Origin: Chitinivibrionales bacterium
GTDB lineage: Bacteria; Fibrobacterota; Chitinivibrionia; Chitinivibrionales; JANQEN01
NCBI GenBank assembly: GCA_030593665.1
Contig: JAUVGS010000070.1
Span: 1-8,210, forward strand
Direction: 5' to 3'
DNA: 8,210 bases
Numbering within the stretch: position 1 is the stretch's first letter; every line of letters begins with the position of its first letter. Under the pieces are notes generated by a model. That model saw nothing but the letters and a program-made list of their open reading frames with translations, ran no database searches and had not been told where the DNA came from. This document shows, one piece after another, positions 6,477-8,210 of the stretch. The position numbers and the translations under genes were made by a program.

Positions 6477-7907
6477 GTGGGTAATTTGCAAACACCTCTT
6501 ATAAAAGTTATCACAATCGTTATCAGTTTAGCTACTCTCTGTTTCGGATTACATAATTATACTTATCAGGATAATGTACCGCCTTCACAAGATCCGCCCG
6601 GAGGATTGAAGCCATCGCAGGTACCACAATTTGTGACTATCGGGTTTGATGATAATATGTATTCCGGCACGCTTAAAACAACAGATGCAGGCGGCGGAAT
6701 AACCTTTGTTACTGATGAATTGTGTGCGGGGCGAGTTAATCCTGCAGGAAATGTGAATACTGGTACTTATGACGGAGAACCCATATCCATCACCTTTTTC
6801 CCCAGCTCAATCTATTGTGGGGATCAACAACAGAATGAAAGCCCTCTGCTAATAAAATTAGCACTGAATAAAGCGTATGAAGATGGACACGAAATAGGTA
6901 ACCATACCCATTCACACGGTAATGGAGCTATCTCAACGGTACAGGGTTGGAATCTCAGCAGTTGGGAGAATGAGATTAGCACTTGTACAAGATGGCTGAT
7001 TAAACCGAAACCTGATACAACCTCGATGCCATACTGGGAGGTAAATTCTCCGGATGAATGGAAAAAACAGGGAGCAGAAATTCTAAATGAAGATGTCATT
7101 GGTTTCAGAACACCCTTTTTAGCCTATAGTGATTACACTTTTCAAGCTTTGAAAAACAATGGTATTGTGTATGATTGCAGCATCGAAGAGGGCTCTCAGA
7201 GTAATCAGGACGGAACCAATTATTTCTGGCCCTATACCCTTGATAATGGAAGTCCGGCCGCGCCAGATATCGGTAACCATCCCGGGTTATGGGAAATGGG
7301 GTGCCATCTCGTTGTTAAGCCTGATGGAAGCAAAATGACCGGTCTTGATTATAATATGTGGATTGATGCCAAGATGACAAAAAGTGAGTTTGTTAATACG
7401 TTAATACACACACTTGATTTACGGCTACAGGGGAACAGGTGCCCATTTCTTTTTGGCGCTCACAGTGATGAATATTCAAGTAAATGGATAGGGCAATGCA
7501 ATGCTTCTGTTCAGGAGCGACGGCAGGCGCTTGTGGAGTTCTTTGAATATGCATTAAGTAAACCTGACGTACGGATTGTACGCTATGATAAGGTTCTTGC
7601 GTGGATGAGGGATCCTGTACCGTTGGGGCCAACACCAATATATAATCATAATAGTTTGAAGAATAAGAGAATTACTATAAGTGTTCAGAATGGATCAATA
7701 ATTGTTAAAACTAAAGAAGTCTTAGAAAAGTCAGAAATGAATTTTGTATTATTTGATATGTATGGACGTGTTGTTGCGCGAAAAGAGATGCGGCAATTCA
7801 ATAATCAGATGATCAAATGGAACATTGTTACTATTGCCTCGGGGAATTATCTACTAAAAATTGATGGAGATATACGATTTCAGAAACGCATTACTTTTAT
7901 GAGGTAA
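6477..7907 (+). CDS. Secreted polysaccharide (chitin-type) deacetylase with C-terminal sorting-like domain
   Basis: Predicted secreted carbohydrate esterase family 4 enzyme, 476 residues, that removes N- or O-acetyl groups from a polysaccharide. The start is GTG, supported by AAGGAG (6463-6468) eight bases upstream. A signal peptide covers ~1-25 (hydrophobic 9-23), with no good lipobox. The NodB-type domain (~48-378) shows FDDN (Asp58, Asp59), ISITFF (103-108), GHEIGNHTHSH (metal ligands His143 and His147), GFRTPF (209-214) and the late FLFGAHS (His329). WPYTLDN (251-257), PGLWEM (269-274) and PDVRIV...VLAWMRDPVPL (364-383) match, from memory, the arthropod/fungal chitin-deacetylase branch rather than short peptidoglycan deacetylases. 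After a short linker, residues ~397-476 (NGSIIV, FVLFDMYGRVV, ASGNYLLKI, final KRITFMR) resemble a type A type IX secretion sorting domain. It stands alone in its own orientation. The fold and catalysis are well supported; chitin as substrate is inference. Confidence 0.87.
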   Translation: MGNLQTPLIKVITIVISLATLCFGLHNYTYQDNVPPSQDPPGGLKPSQVPQFVTIGFDDNMYSGTLKTTDAGGGITFVTDELCAGRVNPAGNVNTGTYDGEPISITFFPSSIYCGDQQQNESPLLIKLALNKAYEDGHEIGNHTHSHGNGAISTVQGWNLSSWENEISTCTRWLIKPKPDTTSMPYWEVNSPDEWKKQGAEILNEDVIGFRTPFLAYSDYTFQALKNNGIVYDCSIEEGSQSNQDGTNYFWPYTLDNGSPAAPDIGNHPGLWEMGCHLVVKPDGSKMTGLDYNMWIDAKMTKSEFVNTLIHTLDLRLQGNRCPFLFGAHSDEYSSKWIGQCNASVQERRQALVEFFEYALSKPDVRIVRYDKVLAWMRDPVPLGPTPIYNHNSLKNKRITISVQNGSIIVKTKEVLEKSEMNFVLFDMYGRVVARKEMRQFNNQMIKWNIVTIASGNYLLKIDGDIRFQKRITFMR

Positions 7908-8210
7908 AATTACAGACCCTTAATTATTCCATATTTCTTCACACCCAACGGCAATACTTACTATAGAGTCATCGAAGAAATGAGTGGATAAAATCGCCTT
8001 TTCTGTGAAAAATTGTCGTAATGATGCTTGAGTTTGTAAACATTTTTTAAATTTTGGATTTTTGATTTTATATTTCAACTTTGAATCCTGTGAACGGTTA
8101 CAAACAAATGAGTCAATAATTGATATTAGTACCTTACAGATTGCTTTCTTATTTTTTAGGTATTGGTTACAAATTTATTTGTTACAATACTTTATTCCGA
8201 ATGCTTTCTT
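7908..8210. other. AT-rich region after the deacetylase gene
   Basis: No plus-strand gene is seen. The minus strand holds an 84-codon open stretch, listed separately. Short direct repeats occur near the end: GGTTACAAA at 8096-8104 and 8165-8173 (with a related GTTACAAT at 8181-8188), and TGCTTTCTT at 8142-8150 and 8202-8210. No convincing hairpin terminator follows the deacetylase; GTTTGTAAAC (8032-8041) before six T residues is a very short 4-bp stem. Base composition is clearly lower in GC than in the receptor gene. Confidence 0.5.
7920..8174 (-). pseudogene. Possible 3' remnant of an unrecognised minus-strand gene
   Basis: The minus strand is open for 84 codons between TAA at 8175-8177 and TAA at 7920-7922, in DNA so AT-rich that stops should be frequent. 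The peptide contains KIKNPKFKKCLQTQ and ends FFDDSIVSIAVGCEEIWNN. It has no ATG or GTG and only an internal TTG (48 codons from the end), and no ribosome-binding site. The same frame is open again from 8178 to the window edge, so this may be a gene entering from the right and broken by one nonsense codon, or a chance open stretch. I recognise no family; the Lys-rich composition is partly a result of low GC. It would converge on the deacetylase gene. Confidence 0.3.

Noticed and set aside
1..8210. CRISPR array, tRNA, rRNA, riboswitch or toxin-antitoxin system
   Set aside because: No regularly spaced repeats, no recognisable RNA gene and no paired small toxin/antitoxin genes were found on either strand by eye.

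Overview
The window looks like chromosomal DNA of a Gram-negative, outer-membrane bacterium. It carries a TonB-dependent receptor with its own ExbB/ExbD/TonB motor, and a secreted polysaccharide deacetylase ending in a tail that resembles the type A C-terminal sorting domain of type IX secretion. That combination, moderate GC and AT-rich spacers suggest the FCB superphylum (Bacteroidota/Fibrobacterota side; a Chitinivibrio-like fibrobacterotal lineage would fit). This is inference from protein style, not a phylogenetic placement.

Layout. Positions 2-2245 (+) hold the 3' part of a TonB-dependent receptor gene whose start lies before the window. It is followed without real gaps by exbB (2255-2884), exbD (2865-3296) and tonB (3277-3993). 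This is a compact four-gene unit in which inner-membrane proton-driven motor, energy transducer and outer-membrane transporter are made together. The substrate cannot be read from the sequence. A short convergent spacer (3994-4274) holds what may be the decayed 3' end of a minus-strand membrane-protein gene.

On the minus strand, an HDOD-domain gene (6025-5171) and a metallo-beta-lactamase-fold hydrolase gene (5174-4275) overlap by 4 bases (ATGA). They are probably translationally coupled and share a promoter upstream of 6025, suggesting a two-protein signalling or nucleotide-hydrolysis unit.

The divergent spacer 6026-6476 contains a 133-bp nested palindrome with MITE-like properties (ends GTAA...TTAC, flanked by near-identical 8-mers), a small dyad, a 21-codon ORF of doubtful status and candidate promoters facing both ways. 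Positions 6477-7907 (+, GTG start) encode the secreted deacetylase, closest in pattern to animal/fungal-type chitin deacetylases. The AT-rich end (7908-8210) holds an 84-codon open stretch on the minus strand and short repeats.

No rRNA, tRNA, CRISPR array or intact insertion sequence was recognised. I see no clear novel multi-gene system. The items most worth a second look are the coupled HDOD/hydrolase pair, the eukaryotic-style deacetylase with its sorting tail, and the nested palindromic element.
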